Part shown: positions 53,937-63,700 of the stretch, piece after piece
Position numbering within the stretch: position 1 is the first letter of the stretch
Layout of the letters: every line of letters begins with the position of its first letter
From: Zobellia russellii
Lineage (GTDB): Bacteria; Bacteroidota; Bacteroidia; Flavobacteriales; Flavobacteriaceae
Assembly: GCF_018728565.1 (NCBI RefSeq)
Contig: NZ_JACSOI010000008.1
Span: forward strand, 89,938 to 153,937
DNA length: 64,000 bases
Reading direction: 5' to 3'
Translations under genes and position numbers: made by a program
The notes under the pieces: model-generated
Databases searched by the model: none
What the model was told of the DNA's origin: nothing
The model's input: only the letters and a program-made list of their open reading frames with translations

Positions 53937-55022
53937 ATGTCAGAAGAACGACTCATGTCGAAGAAAAAACCGGCGTACCCGGTGAGCAAGAAGCTAGACC
54001 AATATTTAGGGCATTATAGCCGAAAAATAGAGATACCCATCTTTTATGAAGATTTGTTACGTTTTGCCGGTTCTGTAGTGGTCTATGATTCTGATGATGA
54101 GGATACACTGTGGATACGGGTATATTATTCAGAGTTTGATAGAATTGAAATTGATAATAGCCTAAAGAAGGTATATTCCATACTCCATTCGGATGGTAGT
54201 GATAACATTCATCAATACTTAAATGTAGATGCAGTAGACTTTTGCACCTTTGGAAACTCCAAACCTTTTCGGATAAAGGTCAGGAATATTTTAAACGATA
54301 ACTTCACCTATTTTTATGTAAAAAAGACCGATGCATCTAGGATATACGGACTGGAATTAGAGCATATGCTTTCTCCTTATAACCTTAACTTTTTGGTCTA
54401 CAAAGACACCTTGATCGAAGAGCATATTGCCGGTATTCCGGGAGATGTTTTCATAAAGGATATGTTGCCCAATTGTACGGAATCTGAAAAATCTCAATTG
54501 GCCAAAGAATTTGTAAAATTCAATGAGCGTTGTATGATTCGTTTATTGGGAGATATGAGGTCTTACAATTACGTAATTGTTCCTGTTCATGACTTTGATC
54601 ATGTGGTTTATCGTATACGTGCCATAGATTTTGACCAACAGTGTTTTGAAGGGAAACTAAAGGTATATAGACCCCAATTTTTTAAGGAAAATTTTCAGAT
54701 GGTAGAGCTTGTAAGGAAAAAGCTGAGAAGAGATTCCGTAGATCAATATAAGTTGGAAGAAAGGTCTATTGTTGCCAAGCGAATTTTAAGTTCTGGAGCA
54801 CGTATAAAACGGCTTCGTGGCATTGTTAAGAAAGATACGATTTCTACTCGGGAAAATTTAGAAATGTTACGAGAGCAAATCTACGAACTAACACTGGACC
54901 AGCAATTTAGGAAGTCTGAAACTATGGGCGAAGTATTGGATTTGGCCTTGAATTTTGTACGTCGTAATTACGAAGATGTGAGTATGAAGCAAATATTGGA
55001 ACAACGTATAAAAATACAGTAA
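53937..55022 (+). CDS. Conserved protein with possible kinase-like (APH) fold
   Basis: 361 residues, no signal peptide, cytosolic; not a family I can name. Possible phosphotransferase marks in order: strand with Lys129-Lys130 (TYFYVKKTD), Glu140/Glu142 on a following helix, hinge-like LIEEHIAGIPGD (159-170), a catalytic-loop-like GDMRSYNYVI (205-214, Asp206 and Asn211) and RAIDFDQQC (228-236), with Asp231 in the place of the metal-binding DFD/DFG. Residues 245-361 are helical and very basic/acidic (LRRDSVDQYKLEERSIVAKR). No glycine-rich loop is obvious. Located alone, divergent from the giant adhesin and convergent with the nucleoid-associated gene. Fold assignment is inference; function unknown. 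Confidence 0.75.
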   Translation: MSEERLMSKKKPAYPVSKKLDQYLGHYSRKIEIPIFYEDLLRFAGSVVVYDSDDEDTLWIRVYYSEFDRIEIDNSLKKVYSILHSDGSDNIHQYLNVDAVDFCTFGNSKPFRIKVRNILNDNFTYFYVKKTDASRIYGLELEHMLSPYNLNFLVYKDTLIEEHIAGIPGDVFIKDMLPNCTESEKSQLAKEFVKFNERCMIRLLGDMRSYNYVIVPVHDFDHVVYRIRAIDFDQQCFEGKLKVYRPQFFKENFQMVELVRKKLRRDSVDQYKLEERSIVAKRILSSGARIKRLRGIVKKDTISTRENLEMLREQIYELTLDQQFRKSETMGEVLDLALNFVRRNYEDVSMKQILEQRIKIQ

Positions 55023-55027
55023 TAAAA

Positions 55028-55077
55028 GGGGTTGTTGGCATCAAAGGTAATAGCACTTTAGCGATACCAACAACCCT
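55028..55077. terminator. Long hairpin between converging genes
   Basis: GGGTTGTTGG (55029-55038) pairs with CCAACAACCC (55067-55076), extended inward by ATC/GAT with one mismatch; an A run and a T-rich end flank it. Candidate bidirectional terminator. Confidence 0.7.
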
Positions 55078-55082
55078 AATTT

Positions 55083-56141
55083 TTAGTTTTTTTCCTCTTT
55101 GTTAAAATAAACAAGGTAGTAGTACATTTGGCGTTCTTCGTCCCAGCCCTTTTCTACAAATTTCTCTGCAGATTCCGGATTTATAAAATCCATTTTAATC
55201 TGTATGTTGGTGTCTAGGTTTATGACATTTTTTATTTTCTTTCGAGCGTCGGATACGGCTTTGTTCGCAATATCAAAATTAGATACGTCCTCAATACTAA
55301 ATTTGGGTCCTTTTTCTACCTTATAGTTTTTGAATTCAGGTATTAATTCAGGATTTTCCATTACTTCGTTCAGGAATCCTGTCTCTTCAAAAGCATCGTT
55401 CTTAGCAAAATGGTTAACCGCACGGTTCATAAAGAGAACCTCTTGTTGCTTATCCTCGGCAGGCAATACCACATCTTTTGCAAAATTCTGACAAAACTTC
55501 AAATAGTTTTTAGTGTAGAAGTTTTCATCTGCAAGTGCCTCTACATCCAAGAAATTTTCTAGCCAATATTTGGTGTCATAGCGGTTACTGTCTACAGAAA
55601 GAATTTTATATCCTTCTTCTTTGTTTACGTTGAATATAAGACAGCCTTTATCTAATTTGTTAATGTTAATACCTTGCTGGATTACAATATCTAGGTTGCT
55701 TCCTTTTTCCTCAAATTGAAGAAAATCATGTTTTAGCTCACTTTTGAAAACACCAATAGCTTCGGTCTTTTCATTATCCAGCATAACATTAGACAAATGC
55801 GCCACATAGACCTCACCACTTTTAATATGTGGGTGGTTGGATTGTTCAAAAAGGTGTTGTGCTATTTTTTTAGAATTTACGTGCATGCTTTCCGGATCGG
55901 AAAACATATCTGTAACTACTTTAAAGAGTTCGTTAAACTCAACATCTACATCATTTACAAACTTAAAATAGTTCTCTTCCTTCTCACGAAAAGGCTTAAA
56001 GAAGTATTCTTTAAGGAGACCGGTAGTCTCATCATTTAAAGAAAAAGGCTCCTCGGAAAGAAAGATCCCTTCGCCTTTGTTTTTGTTCCCCACACGGTGC
56101 AGGGAAATTGTTTCGATTTGGGTAGGATATAGGTTGATCAT
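55083..56141 (-). CDS. Nucleoid-associated protein (NdpA/YejK-like)
   Basis: 352 residues. Matches the nucleoid-associated NdpA family by overall plan: N-terminal HRVGNKNKGEGIFLSEEPFS, a middle VYVAHLSNVMLDNEKTEAIGVF followed by the GININKLDKGCLIFN strand, YWLENFLDVEALADENF(Y)T, and a C-terminal NIQIKMDFINPESAEKFVEK. Family members associate with DNA; the exact role is not established. The gene precedes the pRiA4b-like gene's 3' end by about 100 bases on the same strand but has no clear promoter. Confidence in the family is good. Confidence 0.85.
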   Translation of the reverse strand: MINLYPTQIETISLHRVGNKNKGEGIFLSEEPFSLNDETTGLLKEYFFKPFREKEENYFKFVNDVDVEFNELFKVVTDMFSDPESMHVNSKKIAQHLFEQSNHPHIKSGEVYVAHLSNVMLDNEKTEAIGVFKSELKHDFLQFEEKGSNLDIVIQQGININKLDKGCLIFNVNKEEGYKILSVDSNRYDTKYWLENFLDVEALADENFYTKNYLKFCQNFAKDVVLPAEDKQQEVLFMNRAVNHFAKNDAFEETGFLNEVMENPELIPEFKNYKVEKGPKFSIEDVSNFDIANKAVSDARKKIKNVINLDTNIQIKMDFINPESAEKFVEKGWDEERQMYYYLVYFNKEEKN

Positions 56142-56245
56142 ATTTTAATAGCTGTTTTAATTCTTGATAAGGTACGTGTTGCTTAAAATTAGAATGCTAA
56201 ATGAATTTGTAAAGATGGATATATTGCTGATCCGGAAGAAATAAA

Positions 56246-56740
56246 CTAATTCCAGTTTTCATCAAAATCCAAATCATCGTAATTGTCAAAAGTATCGTCA
56301 AAATCAAACTTGGGTTTGGACTCAAAATTCTTTTCAGGTGGAGTTTCGGGAAGTTCACCAAAGCTGAACAATACGTTGGGGTATGCAATACCGGATTCAG
56401 GTTCAACAATATCCGCTAGTTCTACATAGAACGTCCACATACTTAAAAAATCATAAACATAAATCAGTTTTGGGCTGTTTTCCGTCATGATATCCTCCAA
56501 AAACGTTTCGTTCATCAGGCGTACGTCAGAACCGTTATCGCTCATATCAAAAAGGGCGATTTCCTCATCTTGGTTCCATTCTTCATCGCAAGTGTAAAAA
56601 GAGGCCATTTCATTACCAAGAAACCCAAAAGATTGTGCAATAGCATTATGAAACTCTTCCATAGAAGTACTGGCTTCTATTTCTAGGTCTCGGAAAATAT
56701 CCTCTTTTGCATCTAATATGACACGTATTTTGTAAATCAT
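56246..56740 (-). CDS. pRiA4b ORF-3-like protein with acidic tail
   Basis: 164 residues from the ATG at 56740 (MIYKIRVILDAKEDIFRDLE); a GTG two codons earlier is in frame. The body fits the plasmid pRiA4b ORF-3 (IS1096 TnpR-like) family: IYKIRV...RDLEIEASTSMEEFHNAI, AIAQSFGFLGNEMASFY and a central YVYDFLSMWTFYVELADI. The tail from about 137 is very acidic with aromatic residues (FDFDDTFDNYDDLDFDENWN), an uncommon extension that could bind a basic partner. Such proteins are common chromosomal genes in Bacteroidota and no transposon is near. A possible -7 element on the minus strand (TAACTTTG, 56763-56770) precedes it. Confidence 0.8.
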   Translation of the reverse strand: MIYKIRVILDAKEDIFRDLEIEASTSMEEFHNAIAQSFGFLGNEMASFYTCDEEWNQDEEIALFDMSDNGSDVRLMNETFLEDIMTENSPKLIYVYDFLSMWTFYVELADIVEPESGIAYPNVLFSFGELPETPPEKNFESKPKFDFDDTFDNYDDLDFDENWN

Positions 56741-56767
56741 AACCACAATTTTTAAGGGTTGACAAAG

Positions 56768-57802
56768 TTACAAAGATTTATAGCTTCTTTTGGCACTTAA
56801 CGCTTCTAAAAGCAAATAAAACTGAACCCCAAAAAGCAAGCTGGCCAATACCAGATGAATAGGTTGTGATGCGAGCGGAAAATGAAAGTAGTACATGACA
56901 ACACCGGACAAGGCCTCTAACAGCAAGAATAGTAGTACCCAATTTATTTTAGGGAAATTAAGTTTGTATTTAAAAATGCGTTGAGCCAGAAAAACGTTTA
57001 GCAGTACAATAACTATTGAAAACGAACGATGTACGTAAAAATGCCAATCTGCATTAACTAGCCATTGGTTTTTTGCCGCATCGCCAAAAATATCCATCTG
57101 ATCATCTACAAATTGTCTTACCTGAGTACCTAGAATTACTTGCACCAAGGTCATAAAAAGTAGCAGCGCTACAAGCGGAACAATCTCTCTGTAATTTTTG
57201 GGTTTCTCTAATTTTCCTTTTGTTAAGTAGATAATGTATAGAAGAACGGCTACAATAACCAATGCCATAACCATGTGGACCGTGATTTTAACTGGCTCTA
57301 AGACGGAATAGACTACCGTTGCCCCCAACCAGGCCTGAAAGCCCATGCCAAACACTACGAGCCATGACAGAAAGGTTATTTTTTTATTGGTTTTGAATAG
57401 CCGGATAGACATAACGGCAAGCACTAAAGTAGCAAGACCTGCTAAAGCACCAAATAGGCGATTGATGTATTCTATCCATGTATGGGCGGGATTGAACTGG
57501 GCATAATCATGTTTGGTGTAAGTTTCCCAGTTGTTTTTATCAAATGTAGTGCTGGTTCTAAAACTTTCCGTGGCCACTTGAAGAGTTTCGTCTACAATAA
57601 TGATTTGGCCTTTCTTGATATCGGTATCTGGCTTCCATTGTAGTTGTGAAATTTCGGTGGGAGGAATATAGTGTCCAAAACATTTGGGCCAATCCGGACA
57701 CCCCATTCCACTTCCTGTTCCACGTACCACGGCACCGGCAATAATAACAAGATATACGAGGACCAGGGCTACTTTAGCTACTTTTCTGAAGTTCTTTTGC
57801 AT
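56768..57802 (-). CDS. ctaA: Heme A synthase (COX15/CtaA)
   Basis: 344 residues, about eight membrane helices; converts heme O to heme A for cytochrome oxidase. Signature start LVYLVIIAGAVVRGTGSGMG then CPDWPKCFGHYIPP; conserved His in FNPAHTWIEYINRLFGALAG, the LGATVVYSVLEPVKITVHMV helix, and the C-terminal DWHFYVHRSFSIVIV helix with LSGVVMYYFHFPLASQPIHL. All four putative heme-ligand His positions appear present. It is longer at the first periplasmic loop than minimal bacterial CtaA, as is usual in this phylum. Not adjacent to other oxidase genes here. Confidence 0.93.
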   Translation of the reverse strand: MQKNFRKVAKVALVLVYLVIIAGAVVRGTGSGMGCPDWPKCFGHYIPPTEISQLQWKPDTDIKKGQIIIVDETLQVATESFRTSTTFDKNNWETYTKHDYAQFNPAHTWIEYINRLFGALAGLATLVLAVMSIRLFKTNKKITFLSWLVVFGMGFQAWLGATVVYSVLEPVKITVHMVMALVIVAVLLYIIYLTKGKLEKPKNYREIVPLVALLLFMTLVQVILGTQVRQFVDDQMDIFGDAAKNQWLVNADWHFYVHRSFSIVIVLLNVFLAQRIFKYKLNFPKINWVLLFLLLEALSGVVMYYFHFPLASQPIHLVLASLLFGVQFYLLLEALSAKRSYKSL

Positions 57803-57819
57803 AGGAAGTTTCCTTTGTG

Positions 57820-57827
57820 CAAAAATA
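57820..57827 (-). promoter_or_regulatory. Predicted ctaA -7 element
   Basis: TATTTTTG on the minus strand, 18 bases before the ctaA ATG; the same octamer precedes pyrD and sucC. No -33 TTG at the expected distance. Confidence 0.3.
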
Positions 57828-57884
57828 AGGCTCCTAGAATTATTTTACCCCCTCTCTAATGCTATTTCTTAGACAGGAACCAGG

Positions 57885-59813
57885 TTATTTTTCTATTACA
57901 ATGAATTCTGAACGTCTATTCAGTTGATGCTTCCTTTCCGAGCATCTTACACCATTGGCGCAATCGTTCAATAATTGGGTTTCACCGTAACCCGTACCGG
58001 AAATTCGGGAAGAATCTATTCCTTTTGATGTTATGTAAGCTACCGTTCTCATAGCCCTTCTTTTGGATAACCATAAATTATATTCATCTCCCTCACGGCT
58101 ATCCGTATGTGATCCCACGGCAATTTTTATATCCGGTCTTTTACTCATATAATCAACTACCTTGTCCAATTCGGTGTAGGCATCTTTTCTTAGGTAGGAG
58201 CTGTTCAGGTCAAAATAAATAGGGGTAAGCTTTAATATTTTGACCAAATCGGAACCTACATCTGCAACTTTGGTAGACAGTTCTAGCTCTAAACGCGTAC
58301 CGCTAATCTGTTTTTTATCGCTGGTAGTGAGCATAAACAACGTGCCAACCTCATAACCTTCTTTTTTGCCGGCGAGCTGGTATTGCTTTTCTTGGCAGGG
58401 GATACGTATAGTGTACGAGCCATCAGAAGCGGTCAGGGTCTCTGCCAACTTCTGCCCATCATAGTCCAGCGCTTCAATAAGAGTTTCTGCCAATGGTTGG
58501 TCAGAATCCTTATCATAGGCATTTCCTTCTATAAAGGTAAAGCAGTCAGTATCATTTCGTTTTAAGGTATATATATCGTCATTGCCTTTTCCACCTTTTC
58601 TGTTGGAAGCAAAATAGCCTATTTCTTCGGATGGGTCCAATACAAGTGAAAAATCATCTTCCGGGCTATTAATAGGACTTCCTAAATTGGTTACCTTATT
58701 TTCAGTATTAATATCGAATTTGAAAATATCAAGTCCGCCTAGACCAGGGTGTCCGTTAGAAGCAAAATATAGAATTCCTGAATCCGAAATAAAAGGAAAC
58801 GTTTCTTTGCCCTCGGTATTTATAGGAGCTCCTAAATTCTTGGGTTCTCCAAAACTACCATCGGATAATACATCTACCACGTAAATATCAGAAGCGCCCA
58901 TTCCACCGGGCATATCGGAAGCAAAATAGAGTTTTGTTCCGTCTGAACTTAAAGAAGGATGGGCAACCGAAAAATTGGTGCCGTTAAAGGGGAGGTCTTC
59001 CGGTTCTTGCCAAATTTCATTTGTATTGAAAGCTCTGTATATCTTTAACCTACTGATTCCATTTTTATCCCTTTTGAAAGATTTTTTGGAAAAATTGTTC
59101 CTTGTGAAATATACAGTTTTTCCATCCTTTGAAAAAGATGTAGAGGATTCATTGGCTTTGGTATTTAGAACCTCTGAAAGTACAGAAAGCTGTCCCGTTT
59201 TGCCCTTTTCTCCAACTTCGCACTCATATAAATTAAGGTAGGGAAGGGGGCTGTATTTTTGGGTTTCCAAGTCTCTGGAGGTAGTAAATACGAGGTTTTT
59301 TAAAAAATAAGATGGGGCAAAATCCGATTCTTCGGAATTAATTGCAGCTAGGTTCTCTATCGTATATTGTTCTTTTGGAATTTGAATCTCTTTTAGATAT
59401 TCCGGATTACGGGCGTGCAGATTGGCCCGGGTATCATTGTTCTTTATTTTTTTGAATTTCTCCATCCATTGGTTGGACTCATCGTATCGTTTTATGGATT
59501 TGAGCGCCAAGGCATACCTGTAAAGATAGTCTGGAGAAACTGCAACTTGGTCGTTTTCTAAAAGCTTCCCATACCAAAAAGTGGCTACGTCATAGTTGGC
59601 ACTATGGTAATTGGCATTACCAAGTTTCTTATGAATAGTGACTTCATCATACCCTTTTTCCAGTAAAGATGCATAGGACTCAATTTCCTGCATGTAGGCA
59701 TAATGGTCAAAATTATCAACATCCGTGTCTTTCTTTTTCCTCTGCGAAAAACAATTCGTGCCCCAGCAGATTAAAAGGAGTAGAAGTAATAGATATGTGG
59801 GTTTTATCTTCAT
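57885..59813 (-). CDS. PorE-like TPR / beta-propeller / CRD / OmpA protein
   Basis: 642 residues. Sec signal (about 1-23, LLICWGTNCFSQ), TPR-like helices (about 35-130; GNANYHSANYDVATFWYGKL), a PD40 beta-propeller (about 150-410; repeated SFSKDGKTVYFTRNNF, SLSSDGTKLYFASDMPGG, FISDSGILYFASNG), a carboxypeptidase-regulatory-like domain (about 425-500; FIEGNAYDKDSDQPLAETLI), and an OmpA peptidoglycan-binding domain (about 530-642; GSHTDSREGDEYNLWLSKRR). This is the domain order of the T9SS component PorE. It follows the SprF-like gene by 2 bases, and so probably anchors the adhesin/SprF complex to peptidoglycan. A paralogue of PorE dedicated to this adhesin is more likely than the core PorE. Confidence 0.9.
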   Translation of the reverse strand: MKIKPTYLLLLLLLICWGTNCFSQRKKKDTDVDNFDHYAYMQEIESYASLLEKGYDEVTIHKKLGNANYHSANYDVATFWYGKLLENDQVAVSPDYLYRYALALKSIKRYDESNQWMEKFKKIKNNDTRANLHARNPEYLKEIQIPKEQYTIENLAAINSEESDFAPSYFLKNLVFTTSRDLETQKYSPLPYLNLYECEVGEKGKTGQLSVLSEVLNTKANESSTSFSKDGKTVYFTRNNFSKKSFKRDKNGISRLKIYRAFNTNEIWQEPEDLPFNGTNFSVAHPSLSSDGTKLYFASDMPGGMGASDIYVVDVLSDGSFGEPKNLGAPINTEGKETFPFISDSGILYFASNGHPGLGGLDIFKFDINTENKVTNLGSPINSPEDDFSLVLDPSEEIGYFASNRKGGKGNDDIYTLKRNDTDCFTFIEGNAYDKDSDQPLAETLIEALDYDGQKLAETLTASDGSYTIRIPCQEKQYQLAGKKEGYEVGTLFMLTTSDKKQISGTRLELELSTKVADVGSDLVKILKLTPIYFDLNSSYLRKDAYTELDKVVDYMSKRPDIKIAVGSHTDSREGDEYNLWLSKRRAMRTVAYITSKGIDSSRISGTGYGETQLLNDCANGVRCSERKHQLNRRSEFIVIEK

Positions 59814-59815
59814 AT

Positions 59816-60751
59816 CTAAAAGAATCTTGGGGTTAAATCTATTTTGGCACTTTTAATGAATTCATATCTAAGGAATATTTCAAAAGAACCGTTGTTAAAT
59901 TGTTGCCCTCCCAGAGATGATATTTCACGGTCATAGGCTAGTCCTAGCATAAACTTTTTTCCCATTTGAAATCCAAATAACGCGCTTACTGCAGCATCTA
60001 GCCGATATGCCGCTCCCAATGTGAATTTTTCATTGAGCAGGAAATTGGCGGAAACATCTACTTGAAGAGGAGCTCCGGCAACAACCTTGATGAGATATGC
60101 AGGTTTGAATTTTAAGTTTGAATTTAGATCAAAGACATAACCTGATATTAAATAGACATTCACACGCTCTGAAGCTATTACAGTGCCATCATCATCTGGA
60201 TTTTGAAAATGTTCGGTTTCTAAGAGGTTAGGGGTAGAGAGACCTATGTAGAACTTGTTGGAGTAGAAATAAACGCCAGCCCCAATACTGGGAGAAAACT
60301 TTTTGTAGAGTTCACTTTCTACGGAAGGTGCCAAGTTAGCACTATAATTCCTTAACTTATTAAAATCTACATTTAATAGATGACCTCCGGCTGAAAGGCC
60401 GAATGAAAGTTTGTAGTTTTCCGATGTTGGAATATTATATGAGAAAGCAAGATCAAAATTTGTGTTTTGGTTGGTGTTATTCCCTATTTCGTCATGAACG
60501 ATAGAAAAACCTAAACCTATTTTATTAGTATAAGGTCCTTGGATATTGAAGGTTTGGGTACTAGGTGCGCCATCCAAGCCTACCCATTGTGACCTATGTA
60601 ATAGGGAGACCCCAAGGACATCTCTAGAACCGGCATAAGCAGGGTTCACAGACAAGGTGTTGTACATGTACTGAGTGAACTGCGCATCCTGCTGACCAAA
60701 GCAAAAAACAGTGGTCAAAAGTAGTATTAGAGATGTAAGTTCTTTTTTCAT
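59816..60751 (-). CDS. PorP/SprF-family T9SS outer-membrane protein
   Basis: 311 residues with signal peptide 1-19 (MKKELTSLILLLTTVFCFGQ). The mature start QDAQFTQYMYNTLSVNPAYA, then GSRDVLGVSLLHRSQWVGLD and GAPSTQTFNIQGPY, is the hallmark of the PorP/SprF family; the rest is a beta-barrel (IGLGFSIVHDEIGNNTNQN, GVYFYSNKFYIGLSTPNLL). SprF is needed for surface delivery of SprB in Flavobacterium. The gene sits 6 bases after the adhesin gene and 2 bases before the PorE-like gene, the standard adhesin-partner arrangement. Confidence 0.94.
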   Translation of the reverse strand: MKKELTSLILLLTTVFCFGQQDAQFTQYMYNTLSVNPAYAGSRDVLGVSLLHRSQWVGLDGAPSTQTFNIQGPYTNKIGLGFSIVHDEIGNNTNQNTNFDLAFSYNIPTSENYKLSFGLSAGGHLLNVDFNKLRNYSANLAPSVESELYKKFSPSIGAGVYFYSNKFYIGLSTPNLLETEHFQNPDDDGTVIASERVNVYLISGYVFDLNSNLKFKPAYLIKVVAGAPLQVDVSANFLLNEKFTLGAAYRLDAAVSALFGFQMGKKFMLGLAYDREISSLGGQQFNNGSFEIFLRYEFIKSAKIDLTPRFF

Positions 60752-60757
60752 CCTTAA

Positions 60758-63700
60758 TTATTGTCGCATCAAATAGAGATACCCGCTTATCATTTTATCT
60801 TCTCCTTTTGAGACATATTTTATTTGATAGAAATAAACACCGGAGGGTAATTTCTGATTTTCGATTATAGTTATACGTCCTTGTGAAGAACCTTCAAAAG
60901 CATTGTTCTGATTATCATAACCCTCGGATTCCCAAACTAAAATTCCCCATCGGTTAAAAATTTCTACGTGGTTATCGGGGAATCGGTCAATATTTATAAT
61001 TTTAAAAGCTCCGTTTAAAATATCTCCGGGCTTAACTATATCTATTTCAACGAACAACTCACATGAAATATTGGCTGGTGGATTTCCTCCTACGGAATCG
61101 CACGGATCAAGTGGGTCTGTATTATCCAAAACTTCTTGACCGTCGGTAATTGTATCCCCATCGGTATCCGGATTTGCAGGGTCGGTTCCTCTCATTACCT
61201 CCTGTTCGTTGTTCAGGTTGTCCATATCACAATCTTCCAACTTCCAATCTGCGCTAGGTTCAAGAGTCTGACTTACCAATAAGAAATCGCAAGAATCCAA
61301 GGGGTCGGTATTATCAGTTATTTCCTGCCCGTCAAGTACGCCGTCACCGTCGGTATCTGGAATCTTAGGGTCTGTGCCCAATAAATTTTCTTCCTCTTCC
61401 GAAAGATTATCATTGTCACAATCGCTATTGGACAAGGGGGTTCCACCAATGGAGTCGCAGTCATTAAAAGGGTCTGTAGTATCCTGTTTTTCTTCACAAT
61501 CTATAATGGTATCTCCGTCTGAATCTAGATTTGATATTGTTACTGTAACTGTAGCCTCAGAATTGCCGCCGCAAATATTTCCTGCAATGCTATAGACATA
61601 AACCCCTGCACCAGCGTTCTCGGGATTTGGACTCCAAGTTCCTCCAGTTTCTGAAGTTCCTAAGAGTGAAAAAAGTTGAGCAGTGGATATTGTAGTATCG
61701 GGACATATGATTAATGAGGTACTAGTACCGGCATCCGGCAATGTTTCTTCAATAACAGTAACGGTAGCAGTTGCATTGGGACATGAGAAACCTTCTATAG
61801 TGTACGTATAGGTTCCCGCTCCAGAGGGAGTTGGCGACCATGTCCCACCGGAATCCGGAGTTCCACCGAGCTGTGCGAAAAGTTGTGATTCTGTAACCAT
61901 TGTGCTTTCACAAATGGTCAAAGTTCCATCGGAGCCTGCATCTGGAGCAGCCTGTTCGGAGACAACTACCTCGGAAGTATCATCAACGGTACAAGGTGCT
62001 GTCGCCGCAACGGTGTAGGTATAAGTGCCGGCACCTGCCATTGCAGGGGACCAACTCCCCCCAGAATCGGGAGTTCCACCGAGCTGTACGAAAAGTTGGG
62101 TTTCGTTTACTATTGACCCTTCGCAGATGGTCAAAGTTCCGTCGGTACCTGCATCTGAAGCAGCCTGTTCCGAAACGATAACTTCTGAGATATCATCAAC
62201 GGTACAAGGCGCTGTCGCCGCAACGGTGTAAGTATAGGTTCCTGCGCCTGATATTGCTGGAGACCATGTCCCACTGGAATCCGGAGTGCCACCGAGCTGA
62301 GCGAAAAGCTGTGATTCTGTAACCGTTGTGCTTTCACAAATAGTCAAAGTTCCGTCTGTACCCGCATCGGGAGCTGCCTGTTCGGAGACCACTACTTCCG
62401 ATGTACCATCCACTGTACATGGTGCAGTAGCTGCAACGGTATAGGTATAAGTTCCGGCACCTGCCATTGCCGGTGACCATGTCCCACCGGAATCGGGTGT
62501 ACCGCCAAGCTGTGCGAAAAGTTGGGTTTCGTTTACCGTCGCCCCTTCGCAGATGGTCAATGTTCCATCGGAGCCTGTATTTGGGGCAGCCTGTTCAGAA
62601 ACTACCACTTCGGATGTGCTGTCTAAGGTACATGGTGCTGTCGCCGCAACGGTATAAGTATAGGTTCCGGCGCCTGCCATTGCTGGTGACCATGTCCCAC
62701 CGGAATCCGGAGTGCCACCAAGCTGACTGAAAAGTTGAATTTCGTTTACTGTTGACCCTTCGCAGATGGTCAAAGTTCCGTCTGTACCTGCATCTGGAGC
62801 TGCCTGTTCGGAGACCACTACTTCGGATGTGCTGTCCACAGTACAAGGTGCTGTCGCTGCAACGGTATAAGTATAGGTTCCGTCACCTGCCATTGCAGGA
62901 GACCAAGTCCCACCGGAATCTGGCGTGCCACCGAGTTGAGCAAAAAGTTGGGTTTCGTTTACTGTCGAGCCTTCACAGATGGTCAACGTTCCGTCGGTAC
63001 CTGCATCGGGAGCAGATTGTTCTGAAACAACAACTTCCGAGGTATCGTCCACGTTACATGGCGCTGTTGCTGCAACGGTATAGGTATAAGTTCCGCCAGC
63101 AGCCATTGCAGGGGACCAATTCCCCCCAGAATCGGGAGTTCCGCCAAGCTGACTGAAAAGCTGTGATTCGGTAACCGTCGAACTTTCGCAGATGGTCAAT
63201 GTTCCGTCGGTACCTGCATCGGGAACTGCCTGTTCGGAAACTACCACTTCGGATGTGCTGTCCACTGTACATGGTGCAGTAGCCGCAACGGTGTAGGTAT
63301 AGGTTCCGGCGCCTGCCATTGCAGGCGACCACGTCCCCCCAGAATCGGGGGTACCGCCGAGCTGTGCGAAAAGTTGGGTTTCGTTTACCGTTGACCCTTC
63401 GCAGATGGTCAAAGTTCCGTCAGTACCTGCATCGGGAACTGCCTGTTCGGAAACTACCACTTCGGATGCGTTTTCCATTGTACATGGTGCAGTAGCTGCG
63501 ACCGTGTAGGTATAGGTTCCTGCTCCTGAAGGAGTAGGCGACCATGTCCCACCTGAATCGGGAGTTCCACCGAGTTGAGCAAAAAGTTGGGTTTCGTTTA
63601 CTGTTGAACCTTCGCAAATGGTCAACGTTCCATCGGTACCTGCATCGGGAGCGGCCTGTTCTGAAACTACCACTTCAGATGAGCTGTCCACTGTACATGG

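Noticed and set aside
56246..56740. Transposon remnant, because pRiA4b ORF-3/IS1096 TnpR-like proteins carry a mobile-element name
   Set aside because: No inverted repeats, transposase or target duplication is near; these proteins are common chromosomal genes.
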